From Aerococcus christensenii (GTDB taxonomy: Bacteria; Bacillota; Bacilli; Lactobacillales; Aerococcaceae), in the NCBI RefSeq assembly GCF_001543105.1, contig NZ_CP014159.1, forward strand, positions 682,001-746,000: DNA of 64,000 bases. The letters are read 5' to 3'. The notes under the pieces were generated by a model that did not search any database, was not told the origin of the DNA, and saw only the letters and a program-made list of their open reading frames with translations. This document shows, one piece after another, positions 20,445 to 30,325 of this stretch. Both the position numbers and the translations under genes were made by a program. Numbering within the stretch: the first letter of the stretch is position 1; the number at the start of each line of letters is the position of its first letter.

Positions 20445-21252
20445 CTTATAGAGAAACATAAAGCATGAAAAAGAGAATGAATAATAGATAATATTTGACA
20501 ATGAAATTCTTTTTATTACTATTTTTACTGATTTATTGAATAAGGGTGAGAGTTATCTATATCTATGGAAAGCTTTGATGAAATTTTTAAATATTTTTGA
20601 GAGTTAAAAAATAAGATTGAATGAAAAGAAAGAGAAATATGGGGGAAAAGTACTAAAAAAATATTTTATTTTTAATATTAAATATAATAAATTACTTGAA
20701 AAATTTGAATAGATTAGTTGTGAGGAAGAAAGAGTATTTACGAAATTTAATTCGTTAAGAATTAAAATTTGGTACCTATAAAATACTGATGGTATATATA
20801 GGTGAGTTATAAATTAAATCAAGGCTGACTTTTTTGTAAAGTTAAAGAAATTTTATTTTCATTGAATATTAGGTTTAGGACTTTAGATGGAACTTTTTTT
20901 GATGTATTACGGGATGTTGTTATATTTGGATTTTTCACTGAAATTTTGTTTTATGAAGTGAAATTTTTGAAATTTAATAAATATTATTCTCCCATTGTCA
21001 AATCTAAAAATATATGAAGTAATTCATATTCCAAACTGCATGCGGTTTTGTTCTGTGATCACGATTCTTTTCCAACTTAACATCCCTTTGAAAAGAAAAT
21101 GAAAAAAACTTTTTAGGGAGAAATAAGAAAATGCTCAAAAAGAGTTGTTAGGAAGGGGGTGTAAGTGTTGTGATAGTTTGTAATTTTTGAATTTAGAGAT
21201 AAAATTTGGATGGAAATTTAGATGGAAAATAAAATAATATCTACGTTTTTAT

Positions 21253-21284
21253 TACTTAAATGTTTCACGTGAAACATTTAAGTA
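21253..21284. promoter_or_regulatory. parS site, copy 2, inside a 32-bp perfect palindrome
   Basis: TGTTTCACGTGAAACA at 21261-21276 is a full 16/16 match to parS. The palindrome extends 8 bp further on each side (21253-21284) without mismatch. It is ~100 bp upstream of gdpP. A DnaA-like box AGTGGATAA follows at 21287-21295. Confidence 0.92.
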
Positions 21285-21388
21285 TAAGTGGATAATACTA
21301 AGTAAATAAGTAGAGGAATAATGTTTAGAAAGTCTTAAAAATATGGTAAAATAAAGGCAATCTTACCTTGTAAAGGAAGGAAAGTCAC

Positions 21389-23431
21389 ATGGAGGATCAT
21401 AAAAGAAAAATTAATAAAAATAAAAACAGCCAAGTCTCATTTTTATGGAGTAAATCGGCTGTTTTTGTCCCACTTGTGTTAGCCTTATTATTAGTAATTT
21501 CTGCATTTGGAATGTTAATGCACAGTAATCTTATGATTGCAGGGTTATCCTTTCTAATGATTGTAATTGCTGGAATTTTAGTATATGCAGCATTTAAGCA
21601 AGCGGAAAAAGCATTTAAAGAAAAGATTTTAACTTTAACAGAGGATATAAATAGTATTGAAAATGAAATTCTATTACAAATTCCTTTAGGAATTATTTTA
21701 TTTGACGATGATGAAAGTATTCGCTGGATGAATCCATATATGCAAAACTTCTTTAAAAATAGTGAAGCACTAGGAAATAAAATATCTGAAGTTGATGATT
21801 CTTTATTTTCAATTTACACGGATTTGAAAAAAGAAAGTCAATTTACGCATAAAGGAATTTCTTGGGAAAATCATTATCTTAATGTAGGACTCTTACAAGA
21901 CCAACATGCAATGTACTTATTAGATATTACGGAATATGGTGAAATTGCGGAAATTGCTGATAAAAATCGCCTAGTTATTGGTAATATTTTGATTGATAAT
22001 TATGATGAAAATATTTCTGGATATACAGACAGACGTAAATCTAATGTAGATAATTTTATAACTAAACAATTCGCAGCTTGGGCGAGAAAATTTGGGAGCT
22101 TTGTAAAAAGATTAGATGATGATCGTTTCTTATTGGTATCTACATATGGAAAATTACTAAAGATGGAAGAAGATAAATTTTCTATTATTGATAGTATTCG
22201 AGAAGCAACTTTAAAAGCTAATTTTCCTATTACGATATCAATAGGGGTTTCTTATCAAGATAAATTAGAAACAACCCCGGACATTGGAAAAATGAATGAA
22301 TTAGCCCAAACCAATCTTGATTTAGCGCTAAGTCGGGGTGGCGATCAAGTTGTTGTAAAAATTGAAAATGAAAAAGCAAGATATTATGGTGGAAAAACAA
22401 ATCCAATGGAAAAGCGCACCCACGTTCGTTCTAGACAAATCGCTATGTCGATTGCAAAAATGATGGAAAGAAATGAATCTATTTTTGTTATGGGGCATGA
22501 CTATCCAGACATGGATGCTATAGGAGCATGCTTGGGCATTCGAAGAATAGCAGAAATGAATCAAAGAAAGTGCTATATCATTTTAAATGAAAGTAGAATT
22601 AATCATGATATTGAAAAATTATTAGTCGAATTAAGAAAAGATGAAAACATTCGGAATTCGATTATTTCGCCAGAAATGGCTGATGAGATGATGCAAGCTT
22701 CTTCGCTATTATTTATAGTTGATGTACATCGTCCATCAATTACTGTGGCTCCTAAATTAATTGAAAAAGGAAATGGAGTTGTAGTGATTGATCACCATAG
22801 AAAAGGTGAAGAATTCCCAGAAAATGTTTTATTAGAATATATTGAACCATATGCTTCTTCAACGTGTGAATTAATCACAGAATTCTTTCAATATCAATCT
22901 ACCTCTTCACAATCCATTAATCGAATTGAAGCTACTACAATGCTTGTGGGGATTATTATTGATTCACGTAATTTTAGTTTAAGAACGGGATCGAGAACTT
23001 TCGATGCGGCTTCATATTTAAAATCTTGTGGGGCAGATTCAATCATGATTCAAGAATTTTTGAAAGAAGATCTATCTGATTATATCAAGAGAAGTCAATT
23101 AATAGAAAATGTAGAAATATTTCCTCCGTATTATGGTATTGCTATTGGGGATGATCATACAGTTTATTCTACTGTTGTAGCTGCTCAAGCTGCTGATACT
23201 TTACTCTCTATGAATGGAATTGTAGCTTCTTTTGTCATTTATTTAAGAGAGGATAAAAGAGTGGGCATTTCGGCACGCTCAATGGGAAATGTTAATGTTC
23301 AGACGATTATGGAAAAATTAGGAGGTGGAGGCCATTTATCTAATGCAGCAACTCAAATTAGTGGAATGTCTGTGACTGAAGCTAAAGATGCGTTGTTAGA
23401 AGTGATTAAAGGCGATGATTCAACAGAATAA
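21389..23431 (+). CDS. gdpP: Cyclic-di-AMP phosphodiesterase GdpP (DHH family)
   Basis: 680 aa. Two N-terminal membrane helices (residues ~25-70), a PAS-like sensor (about 85-180), a degenerate GGDEF domain (about 190-320), then DHH/DHHA1: GHDYPDMDAIGA near residue 370, VIDHHRKGE near 466, and GGGGH near 645. It hydrolyses c-di-AMP to pApA and so opposes CdaA, encoded at 45378-46232. Followed by rplI and dnaB, the conserved Firmicutes order. Start ATG 21389 with AAGGAAGG upstream. Confidence 0.96.
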   Translation: MEDHKRKINKNKNSQVSFLWSKSAVFVPLVLALLLVISAFGMLMHSNLMIAGLSFLMIVIAGILVYAAFKQAEKAFKEKILTLTEDINSIENEILLQIPLGIILFDDDESIRWMNPYMQNFFKNSEALGNKISEVDDSLFSIYTDLKKESQFTHKGISWENHYLNVGLLQDQHAMYLLDITEYGEIAEIADKNRLVIGNILIDNYDENISGYTDRRKSNVDNFITKQFAAWARKFGSFVKRLDDDRFLLVSTYGKLLKMEEDKFSIIDSIREATLKANFPITISIGVSYQDKLETTPDIGKMNELAQTNLDLALSRGGDQVVVKIENEKARYYGGKTNPMEKRTHVRSRQIAMSIAKMMERNESIFVMGHDYPDMDAIGACLGIRRIAEMNQRKCYIILNESRINHDIEKLLVELRKDENIRNSIISPEMADEMMQASSLLFIVDVHRPSITVAPKLIEKGNGVVVIDHHRKGEEFPENVLLEYIEPYASSTCELITEFFQYQSTSSQSINRIEATTMLVGIIIDSRNFSLRTGSRTFDAASYLKSCGADSIMIQEFLKEDLSDYIKRSQLIENVEIFPPYYGIAIGDDHTVYSTVVAAQAADTLLSMNGIVASFVIYLREDKRVGISARSMGNVNVQTIMEKLGGGGHLSNAATQISGMSVTEAKDALLEVIKGDDSTE

Positions 23432-23512
23432 ATCACAAATATCTTTTAAAATGCTATATAATGTTGTGAATCACCTTGAAAACAAAAAAGATAGTAATTA
23501 GGAGGAATTAAA

Positions 23513-23962
23513 ATGAAAGTTATTTTTTTAGAAGATGTTAAGGGGCAAGCTAAAAAAGGCGAAGTAAAAGAAGTAAATGCAGGATATGCTCAAAATTTTT
23601 TAATAAAAAAAGGATTAGCAAAACAAGCCGATAATGCCGCGTTGGCTGCTTTAAAAGGTAAAAAAAAGGCGGCTGAAAAAGAGGCGGCTGAAGAATTAGA
23701 TAAAGCTAAACAATTAAAAGAAACATTAGAAGATGAAAAAACAGTGGTTAAGATTATAGCTAAAGGGGGAGAAGATGGTAGATTATTTGGCTCTGTGACT
23801 TCTAAACAAATTGCGCAAGCTTTAAACAATCAATATAATATAAACGTAGATCGCCGAAAAATCGATCTTCCAAATCCTATAAGAGCGTTTGGCTACAGAA
23901 ACGTGCCAATTAAATTGCATCAAAAAGTAGATGCTGTAATCCGTGTACATGTAGGAGAATAA
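23513..23962 (+). CDS. rplI: 50S ribosomal protein L9
   Basis: 149 aa. N-terminal L9 signature [26 protein letters not shown], a long central Lys/Glu/Ala helix and the C-terminal RNA-binding lobe. Strong AGGAGG site. A hairpin terminator at 23979-24016 separates it from dnaB. Confidence 0.98.
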   Translation: MKVIFLEDVKGQAKKGEVKEVNAGYAQNFLIKKGLAKQADNAALAALKGKKKAAEKEAAEELDKAKQLKETLEDEKTVVKIIAKGGEDGRLFGSVTSKQIAQALNNQYNINVDRRKIDLPNPIRAFGYRNVPIKLHQKVDAVIRVHVGE

Positions 23963-23978
23963 ATTAGGTAGTTTAAAA

Positions 23979-24016
23979 ACTCGTTTACGAACAGTGTGCG
24001 TAAGCGAGCTTTTTTT
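23979..24016 (+). terminator. rplI terminator
   Basis: Stem CTCGTTTACG/CGTAAGCGAG (one G-T pair) followed by a T-run. Confidence 0.8.
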
Positions 24017-24058
24017 AGTATAATAATAAGGATTGAACAAGAAAGGAGAGAAAGCGAT

Positions 24059-25429
24059 ATGGCAGATGATCGATTAATAGATCGCATACCTCCACAAAGT
24101 ATCGAAGCAGAACAAGCAGTTTTGGGATCAGTGTTATTAGATCCGAATGTTTTTGCTAGTGTGAATGAATTTATTGATGCAGCTGATTTTTATAAAAGAG
24201 CCCATCAATTGATTTTTAACGTAATGTTATCTTTAAATGAACAACAAGAAGGCATTGATGCTATTACTGTTCAAAACGAACTTCAAAAGAAAAATATGTT
24301 GGAAAATATAGGAGGAGCGGACTATATTTATGAATTAGTAGCTAGTACTCCAACAGCAGCTAATGCAGAGTATTATGCGAAAATTGTTGAAGGAAAATCT
24401 TTGCTTAGGAAATTGATTCATGCCTCTAACAAAATTGTAGAATCTTCTTATGGAGAGCAGTCAGATGTCACTGAGATATTAGATGAAGCGGAAAAAGAGA
24501 TTTTAAATGTTTCTCAAAATAGAAATCGAACAGGGTTTCAACACATAGGAGAAATTTTAAATGAATCATTAGACCATATCGAAGAATTGTCTAAACAAGA
24601 TCAAACAGTAACGGGCCTAGCATCAGGTTATCCTGCTTTAGATAGAATGACAGCTGGATTACATCCCGATGAATTAATTATCATTGCTGCTCGACCGGGC
24701 GTTGGTAAGACAGCCTTTGCATTAAATATTGCACAAAATGTTGCTACAAAGCAAAATGCGGTTGTTGCTTTGTTTAGTTTGGAAATGGGAGCTGAATCTC
24801 TTGTTAATCGTATGCTTTGCGCAGAAGGTAATATTGATGCAGGCAGATTGAGAACAGGACAATTATTAGATTATGAATGGTCATCGCTTATGGTGGCTAT
24901 GGGTGCTTTAGGTTCTTCAGAAATCTATATTGATGATACACCTGGAAATCGGATGGCAGAAATTCGTGCAAAAGCAAGACGGTTATATCAAGATAAAGGA
25001 AATCATTTAGACCTTATTGTTATTGATTATTTGCAACTTATTGAAGGCGGTCGACGAAATGAGAATCGTCAACAAGAGGTTTCTGATATTTCACGGCAAC
25101 TAAAGAAGTTAGCTAAAGAACTCCATGTTCCTGTGATTGCTTTGTCTCAATTATCTCGGGGTGTAGAACAAAGGCAGGATAAACGACCGGTTTTAAGTGA
25201 TATTCGAGAATCTGGTTCGATTGAACAAGATGCTGATATTGTAGCTTTCTTATATCGTGAAGATTATTATGAACGTGAAGACGGGGAAGAAGAGAAGGAA
25301 AAAGAAGATAATAATATTATTGAAATTATCATCGAAAAAAATAGATCAGGGGCAAGAGGCACTGTAAAATTGATCTTTACTAAAGAATATAATAAGTTCT
25401 CTTCGGTTACTTTCAGAGAAGAAGAATAA
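24059..25429 (+). CDS. dnaB: Replicative DNA helicase (DnaB family)
   Basis: 456 aa from ATG 24059 (AAAGGAG upstream; the longer in-frame extension overlaps the terminator and is unlikely). N-terminal DnaB domain starting at IPPQSIEAEQAVLGS, RecA-like domain with Walker A ARPGVGKTAFALN near residue 220 and Walker B LIVIDYLQLIEG near 317. Called dnaC in Bacillus. Unwinds DNA ahead of the fork. Confidence 0.97.
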   Translation: MADDRLIDRIPPQSIEAEQAVLGSVLLDPNVFASVNEFIDAADFYKRAHQLIFNVMLSLNEQQEGIDAITVQNELQKKNMLENIGGADYIYELVASTPTAANAEYYAKIVEGKSLLRKLIHASNKIVESSYGEQSDVTEILDEAEKEILNVSQNRNRTGFQHIGEILNESLDHIEELSKQDQTVTGLASGYPALDRMTAGLHPDELIIIAARPGVGKTAFALNIAQNVATKQNAVVALFSLEMGAESLVNRMLCAEGNIDAGRLRTGQLLDYEWSSLMVAMGALGSSEIYIDDTPGNRMAEIRAKARRLYQDKGNHLDLIVIDYLQLIEGGRRNENRQQEVSDISRQLKKLAKELHVPVIALSQLSRGVEQRQDKRPVLSDIRESGSIEQDADIVAFLYREDYYEREDGEEEKEKEDNNIIEIIIEKNRSGARGTVKLIFTKEYNKFSSVTFREEE

Positions 25430-25533
25430 TCGACGATAGTATTTGAAGAAAAAAGTTGTAAAGAAATTAGATATTTTATATAAAAAGCTTGCAATTTATA
25501 GAAAAAGGGTGTAACATGTAGAAGTAGTGTTAG

Positions 25534-25606
25534 GGATCCTTAGCTCAGTTGGTAGAGCAACGGACTCTTAATCCGTGGGTCCAGGGTTCGAGCCCCTGAG
25601 GGTCCA
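25534..25606 (+). tRNA. tRNA-Lys (anticodon CTT)
   Basis: Acceptor GGATCCT/AGGGTCC, anticodon stem ACGGA/TCCGT with loop CTCTTAA (anticodon CTT), T arm CAGGGTTCGAGCCCCTG, discriminator A; CCA not encoded. Confidence 0.95.
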
Positions 25607-26036
25607 TCTTAATGTTTATACTTCTCGATTAGGCTAAGACGTTGATGAATCAAGCTTTAAACTAATAAGTAATTTCAATTCAGTGTTTTGAAGCTATCAA
25701 CGTTGATGGTGATAGGAGAAGATAAAAAGCAGTTATTATTAACTGCTTTTTATTTTCTACTTATTTTTTGTTGCTTAAAAGTTTATGGCAAGTAATATAG
25801 AGAGAAAGATAAAATACTCTTTAAGAAAAATTTTATGTTTTCATATAACAAAAATAGTGCTACCAATCTTGAAATTGACTAGCACTATTAGTTAAAAGTA
25901 TAAACTTTTACAATAATATAAGATAAAATTCACGTCATTCGAGATGCTTTAGTCATCTCTTTTTTACCTATCACAAGCAATTCTCTTTTTAATTATTTGC
26001 ACGTTATATCAATCGAGAAGCTAATAATGAAGAATT
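25607..26036. other. Gene-free stretch between tRNA-Lys and argG
   Basis: Contains three hairpins: a terminator at 25725-25754 (AAAAGCAGTT/AACTGCTTTT), the argG terminator at 25853-25889, and GAGATG/CATCTC with T-run at 25941-25965. Nothing else recognised. Confidence 0.6.
25853..25889 (-). terminator. Probable argG terminator
   Basis: Perfect 10-bp arms AATAGTGCTA/TAGCACTATT, followed on the minus strand by T's. Confidence 0.65.
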
Positions 26037-27254
26037 TTATTTATTTTTATGCTTAGCTAAGACACGGGCAGTTTGTGGAAGACCAAAGAGGTTAATAAAG
26101 CCTTCAGCGTCATTTTGATTGTAGATGTTGTCTTCGTCAAAAGTAGCCAATTCTTCATTATATAGAGAGAATGGACTTGTAATACCTGCATCAATAATAT
26201 TTCCTTTATAAAGTTCAAGTGTAACTTCACCGGTAACAGTTTTTTGTGTATAATCCACGAAAGCTTGCATAGCTTGACGAAGAGGAGAGAACCAAAGACC
26301 GTTATAAACTAAATCGCCGTATTTAAGCGCAAGATTTTGTTTGTAGTGTTGTGTATCGCGATCGAGAGTCAGTTGCTCAAGTTTTTCATGGGCGTGATAA
26401 AGAATTGTTCCACCAGGGGTTTCATAAACGCCACGTGATTTCATACCAATGAGTCGGTTTTCGACAAGATCAAGAATTCCAATACCATTTTCTCCGCCTA
26501 ATTTGTTTAATTTAGCAATGATATCAATCGGAGATAATTCCTCGCCGTCAATAGCTACAGGATTTCCTTTTTCAAAACGAATGGTTACTTTTTTAGATTT
26601 ATCGGGTGCTTGTTTTGGAGAAACACCTAATTCAAGAATTTCTTCATATTTTGGTTGATTAGAAGGATTTTCTAAATCTAACCCTTCATGAGAAAGATGC
26701 CAAAGATTTTCGTCTTTAGAATAGTTAGTTTCACGTGTAATTGGAAGAGGAATATTATGAGCTTCTGCATAATCGAATTCTTGATCTCTAGATAAAATAT
26801 CCCATTCTCTCCATGGTGCAATAATAGTTATAGATGGATCAAATTCACGAATTCCTAATTCAAAACGAACTTGGTCGTTTCCTTTACCGGTACATCCGTG
26901 AGCGATAGCATCACAGCCTTCTTTATGAGCGATTTCTACCATTTTTTTAGCTATTAGAGGACGAGCAAAAGCTGTTCCAAGTAAATAACTTCCTTCATAT
27001 TTAGCACCTGCTCGTAAAGAAGGATATATAAAGTCGGTAATGAATTCTTCACGAAGATCTTCAACATAGAGTTTAGAAGCCCCACAATTGAGAGCTTTTT
27101 TATGAATAAAATCGAAGTCTTCAATTTGCCCAATATTGGCAGTCATGCCGATAACTTCACAGTTGTTATAATTTTCTTTTAACCAAGCGATAGTAACAGA
27201 GGTATCTAATCCTCCAGAATAAGCTAGTAATACTTTCTTTACATTTTCTTTCAT
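26037..27254 (-). CDS. argG: Argininosuccinate synthase
   Basis: 405 aa from ATG 27254 (GAGGTG ribosome site; a GTG three codons earlier overlaps it). P-loop of the PP-ATPase type [12 protein letters not shown] near residue 8, [23 protein letters not shown] near 110 and the EGLDLENP segment. Condenses citrulline and aspartate in arginine synthesis. argH, its usual partner, is not adjacent. Preceded by a T-box leader, so likely induced by uncharged tRNA. Confidence 0.96.
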   Translation of the reverse strand: MKENVKKVLLAYSGGLDTSVTIAWLKENYNNCEVIGMTANIGQIEDFDFIHKKALNCGASKLYVEDLREEFITDFIYPSLRAGAKYEGSYLLGTAFARPLIAKKMVEIAHKEGCDAIAHGCTGKGNDQVRFELGIREFDPSITIIAPWREWDILSRDQEFDYAEAHNIPLPITRETNYSKDENLWHLSHEGLDLENPSNQPKYEEILELGVSPKQAPDKSKKVTIRFEKGNPVAIDGEELSPIDIIAKLNKLGGENGIGILDLVENRLIGMKSRGVYETPGGTILYHAHEKLEQLTLDRDTQHYKQNLALKYGDLVYNGLWFSPLRQAMQAFVDYTQKTVTGEVTLELYKGNIIDAGITSPFSLYNEELATFDEDNIYNQNDAEGFINLFGLPQTARVLAKHKNK

Positions 27255-27308
27255 AATCTTCACCTCATTTAATGGTAATTAACATTAAATATTAAAGAAA
27301 TCTGCTAA

Positions 27309-27535
27309 TAAAAAAGTCCCCCTCTTATTAAGAGGCGGACTTGTCCACGGTACCACTCTATTCATCTTTTTACGCGCGCTAAAAAGACGACTTGATGGGA
27401 TAACGTGACTAGCGCACTTACCTACTTCTTTCAGTAAGCGGTCCAAGCAATGCGGTTCGTAACAGATATTTGGAAACTTTCCACTAACGTTTCTCACTAT
27501 TCAAACTTAAGTTACTACTCTTTGCTTCTTTGACA
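27309..27535 (-). promoter_or_regulatory. T-box leader of argG (probable Arg specifier)
   Basis: Minus strand: T-box core GAGTGGTACCGTGG (around 27340-27358) overlaps a terminator AAGTCC...GGACTT with T-run (27311-27342). In stem I the 5' strand has AGTA (loop-E half) and the 3' strand reads GTTAC-GAA-C-CGC-A, placing CGC (Arg) at the specifier position, between base-stem arms AGCAA/TTGCT. Uncharged tRNA-Arg should permit read-through into argG. Confidence 0.88.
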
Positions 27536-27694
27536 GGTTTCTTAAATTGAATATATTATAGAAAACACTCCGGCGAAAGTCAATCCTATTCTTATTAAAA
27601 ATAAATATGATGTGAAACAATATGAAAAAACTCATACGTTGAAATGAAAGCATTTATTCGTTATTCTTGTAATTACAGGGGAAGGATTGATGAA

Positions 27695-28648
27695 ATGGCA
27701 ACAATTATTTTAGCTCTATGCGTGGTATTAGCTATCGCTTTTGTAATTTATGGAATTCCTAAATATACGCCTAAAAGATGGACTAAAAAGATTCAAAAAA
27801 TACTTTTAGTAGGAATAATAGGTCTAATTGTTGTAACGGCAATTCAGCTCGAAAAATCTACTTCTCAACCAGAAGAAGTGAAGACTTCTCAAGAAAAAAA
27901 GAGAAAACAGAAAGTCTCAAGTGGAAAGTGGCAACAAAGTAATCCGATAGCCGGAAAAGCTGGGATAAAGTGGAAATCAGAAGAAGCTCAAAATTTAATT
28001 TCTCAAGTGAAGAAAAATAAAATCACTACTCCTCCTAAAGTACCTAAGAATAAACGATTTGTTGTAGTAAATGAAAATGTTCCTTTATTTACAGAAGAGA
28101 ATTTAAAATTTGAACAGGCTTACGCCAATTATGGAGAGTTAGATTATTTACAAAGAGTAACAGGAGCTGAAGGTATTCTAGGGGTAGAATTAATGCCAAC
28201 TGATGATCGAGAAGCTATAGATAGCATTACTCCGACTGGTTGGCAACAGATAAGATATGTTAATGTTAAAGGGGGATGGCTTTATAATCGCTCACATTTG
28301 ATTGGCTATCAGTTGACTGGAGAGAATGCGAATAATAAAAATCTTATGACAGGGACTAGATGGTTTAATACAGAAGGAATGCTTCCCTTTGAAAATTATG
28401 TTGTACATTATATGAAAAGTACAGGCAACCATGTTAGATATCGAGTAACTCCGGTATTTGAAGGGAACAATCAGTTAGCCAGTGGGATTTATATGGAAGC
28501 TTTATCTATAGAAGATGGTGGAGAATTACAATTTCATATTTTTATCCCTAATCGGCAGCCAGGAGTAAAGATAAACTATTCAACAGGAAAGAGTGTTGGT
28601 TCTCAAGGTCCTATTCAAGACGGTGAACTTTCAAAATTCTCCAAATAA
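27695..28648 (+). CDS. Membrane-anchored or secreted DNA/RNA non-specific endonuclease (EndA-like)
   Basis: 317 aa from ATG 27695. One N-terminal membrane helix pair (residues ~2-22 and ~30-48), a Lys/Gln-rich linker, then a beta-beta-alpha metal nuclease domain: GWLYNRSHLIGYQLTGENANN carries the active-site His, and NLMTGTRWFN..GMLPFENYV the Asn and partner residues. Resembles streptococcal DNA-entry nuclease EndA and the Endonuclea_NS_2 family. The usual DRGH reads NRSH, as in several Gram-positive members. Could act in DNA uptake, nutrient scavenging or extracellular-trap degradation; no competence genes adjoin. Divergent from argG. Confidence 0.85.
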   Translation: MATIILALCVVLAIAFVIYGIPKYTPKRWTKKIQKILLVGIIGLIVVTAIQLEKSTSQPEEVKTSQEKKRKQKVSSGKWQQSNPIAGKAGIKWKSEEAQNLISQVKKNKITTPPKVPKNKRFVVVNENVPLFTEENLKFEQAYANYGELDYLQRVTGAEGILGVELMPTDDREAIDSITPTGWQQIRYVNVKGGWLYNRSHLIGYQLTGENANNKNLMTGTRWFNTEGMLPFENYVVHYMKSTGNHVRYRVTPVFEGNNQLASGIYMEALSIEDGGELQFHIFIPNRQPGVKINYSTGKSVGSQGPIQDGELSKFSK

Positions 28649-28655
28649 GTTAGGA

Positions 28656-29345
28656 TTACGATAATTGGTGAGCATGTATCATTAACCAGAAAAGAGCGGT
28701 TCCTGTTAAAGAAATAGGAATAATAATGGTGGCTAATCCCAAAAATTGTTGTAGAAAACTGACAAAAATGGTGCCGGTAATATAACAGACTAGAATAGTT
28801 GAAATATAGATAACATTACTTTTAGCTAATTGTTTAACTTCATCATTTGGATAGAATAAATAGTCAAATAAGTTTTCTGTTAATTTTCGAAGGTTTCCTG
28901 TCATCATCATAGGTGTGTAGGGAGTTCCTTTTACAGATCGAAACTCTTCAAATTGAGAGGCCGTGGCTAATGTTAAAAGGCAAACTGCTAGAAGATCGTT
29001 AATATATTGGGTGGCTATTGCAGATAAGGCCATTAAGAACATAGAATACACCATCACGAAATAGTGGCGCTTAAAATGATTTTCATCATCATAAAACCGA
29101 TAATGCAAAATACGAGCAAAGGCGGTTCCTAATAAAAAGGATAGGATAGAAACAATAAAGAGAAGTATATTATGAAAATTTCCAGTTCCAATGTGAATGC
29201 CTAATTTAATAATATTTCCTGATTGAAAGCCAGCAAAAACCCCGTTATGATTAATGTAAGAATAAGCGGTTTGACAACCTCCTGAAGTTGTTAAAAGCCA
29301 AGAATATACAATATTTTCAGTAATTAGCAATTTTTTAGGTGGCAT
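28656..29345 (-). CDS. YoaK/DUF1275 family integral membrane protein
   Basis: 229 aa from ATG 29345 (AAGGAG upstream; an ATG 11 codons earlier overlaps that site). Six hydrophobic segments; DUF1275 landmarks SGGCQTAYSYINHNGVFAGFQSGNIIKLG near residue 20 and MMMTGNLRKLTENL near 150. Function of the family is unknown. Convergent with the nuclease gene, with only 7 bp between stops. Confidence 0.85.
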   Translation of the reverse strand: MPPKKLLITENIVYSWLLTTSGGCQTAYSYINHNGVFAGFQSGNIIKLGIHIGTGNFHNILLFIVSILSFLLGTAFARILHYRFYDDENHFKRHYFVMVYSMFLMALSAIATQYINDLLAVCLLTLATASQFEEFRSVKGTPYTPMMMTGNLRKLTENLFDYLFYPNDEVKQLAKSNVIYISTILVCYITGTIFVSFLQQFLGLATIIIPISLTGTALFWLMIHAHQLS

Positions 29346-29488
29346 GATTATCTTCTCCTTACAAAACATTTCCTTCATTATACGCTTAACTGCTCTTTCA
29401 AGTAACAGGAGTTTGATAAGAAAGAATGAAAAGTTTCATTTTTATACTTTATTTATAATAAATTATACTCTGGTTAAGGAGGTCAATA

Positions 29489-30325
29489 GTGATAACTAAA
29501 GAATCAACAGTTGAAGTTCAACATATAGAAAAAGTGAAAAAAGAAAATATTCAAATTATTCAAAAGAAAATTTTAGAAACGGCCTTACTAGCAGGTCAAA
29601 TTATGTGTGAATCTAATGCAGAATCTTACCGTGTAGAAGATACAATGAATCATATTTTAACGTATTCTAAAGCGTCATATGCAGTGGCTGTTTCTTTTTC
29701 GACGTCTATTTATGCTATTCTAGATGATCTTAAATATAGTAATGGTGGATATGCAGGGATTAAAAGGATTACCTCACGTTCTAATAATTTAAATAAAATT
29801 TCTCAAGTGAATGCGGTATCTCGGTTACTCATTAATAGAAAAATAACTATAGAGGAAGCATATAAACGTTTAGTGGTAATTCGTCAGCAACCCAATCAGT
29901 ATTCAACGTTTTTGTTTTCTTTGAGCATTATAGGTTTAGCACTTTCTTTTTCTGTGATGTTTGGTGGGGGAATACAAGAATTTATTGCTTCTGGTATTGA
30001 TGGAGTGATACTTTCATTAATTGCTATATTAATGAATAAATACTATGTTAATAAAGCTTTATCTAATCTCGTTCAATCTTTAGTGATTACAGTGGTTGCT
30101 TATATGTTATTGTTGTTTCTTTATCCTCAAATGAAAGTATCTGTAGTTATTGTCTCTACTTTGATGCCGATGGTACCAGGAACAGCGATAACAAATTCTT
30201 TGCGAGATATTTTTAGAGAAGATTATATTGCAGGAAGTTCACGAGCTCTGGAAGCTTTTTTTGAAGCTTTGATGATTGCGATTGGATCAGTTGTAGGATT
30301 AGCTATTTTGAAAGGAATAATTTAA
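29489..30325 (+). CDS. Threonine/serine exporter, ThrE N-terminal-type subunit (YjjP-like)
   Basis: 278 aa from GTG 29489, AAGGAGG site 8 nt upstream. An N-terminal soluble segment (residues ~25-120, DUF1212, LLAGQIMCESNAESYRVEDTMNHI) is followed by about five membrane helices, with the conserved MPMVPGTAITNSLRDI motif near residue 227. In Corynebacterium ThrE this and the next protein are fused; here they are two genes overlapping by one base (TAATG), so they form one transporter. Physiological substrate here is inferred. Confidence 0.88.
   Translation: MITKESTVEVQHIEKVKKENIQIIQKKILETALLAGQIMCESNAESYRVEDTMNHILTYSKASYAVAVSFSTSIYAILDDLKYSNGGYAGIKRITSRSNNLNKISQVNAVSRLLINRKITIEEAYKRLVVIRQQPNQYSTFLFSLSIIGLALSFSVMFGGGIQEFIASGIDGVILSLIAILMNKYYVNKALSNLVQSLVITVVAYMLLLFLYPQMKVSVVIVSTLMPMVPGTAITNSLRDIFREDYIAGSSRALEAFFEALMIAIGSVVGLAILKGII

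Larger units (their letters stand above)
20235..21388. other. Gene-free AT-rich block with DnaA boxes and parS sites
   Basis: No coding frame of note on either strand. The left edge holds a parS site (20309-20324) and DnaA boxes between 20340 and 20444; the right edge holds a second parS (21261-21276) and a DnaA-like box (21287-21295). The middle (20445-21250) is very AT-rich with no recognisable gene or hairpin. A 15-bp direct repeat AAAATTTGGATGGAA occurs at 20244-20258 and 21201-21215, bracketing the block. Unusually long for an intergenic gap in this otherwise dense window. Confidence 0.8.

Noticed and set aside
26725..26745. parS-like GTTTCACGTG inside argG
   Set aside because: Only the left half matches; the right half diverges and the site is within conserved coding sequence.
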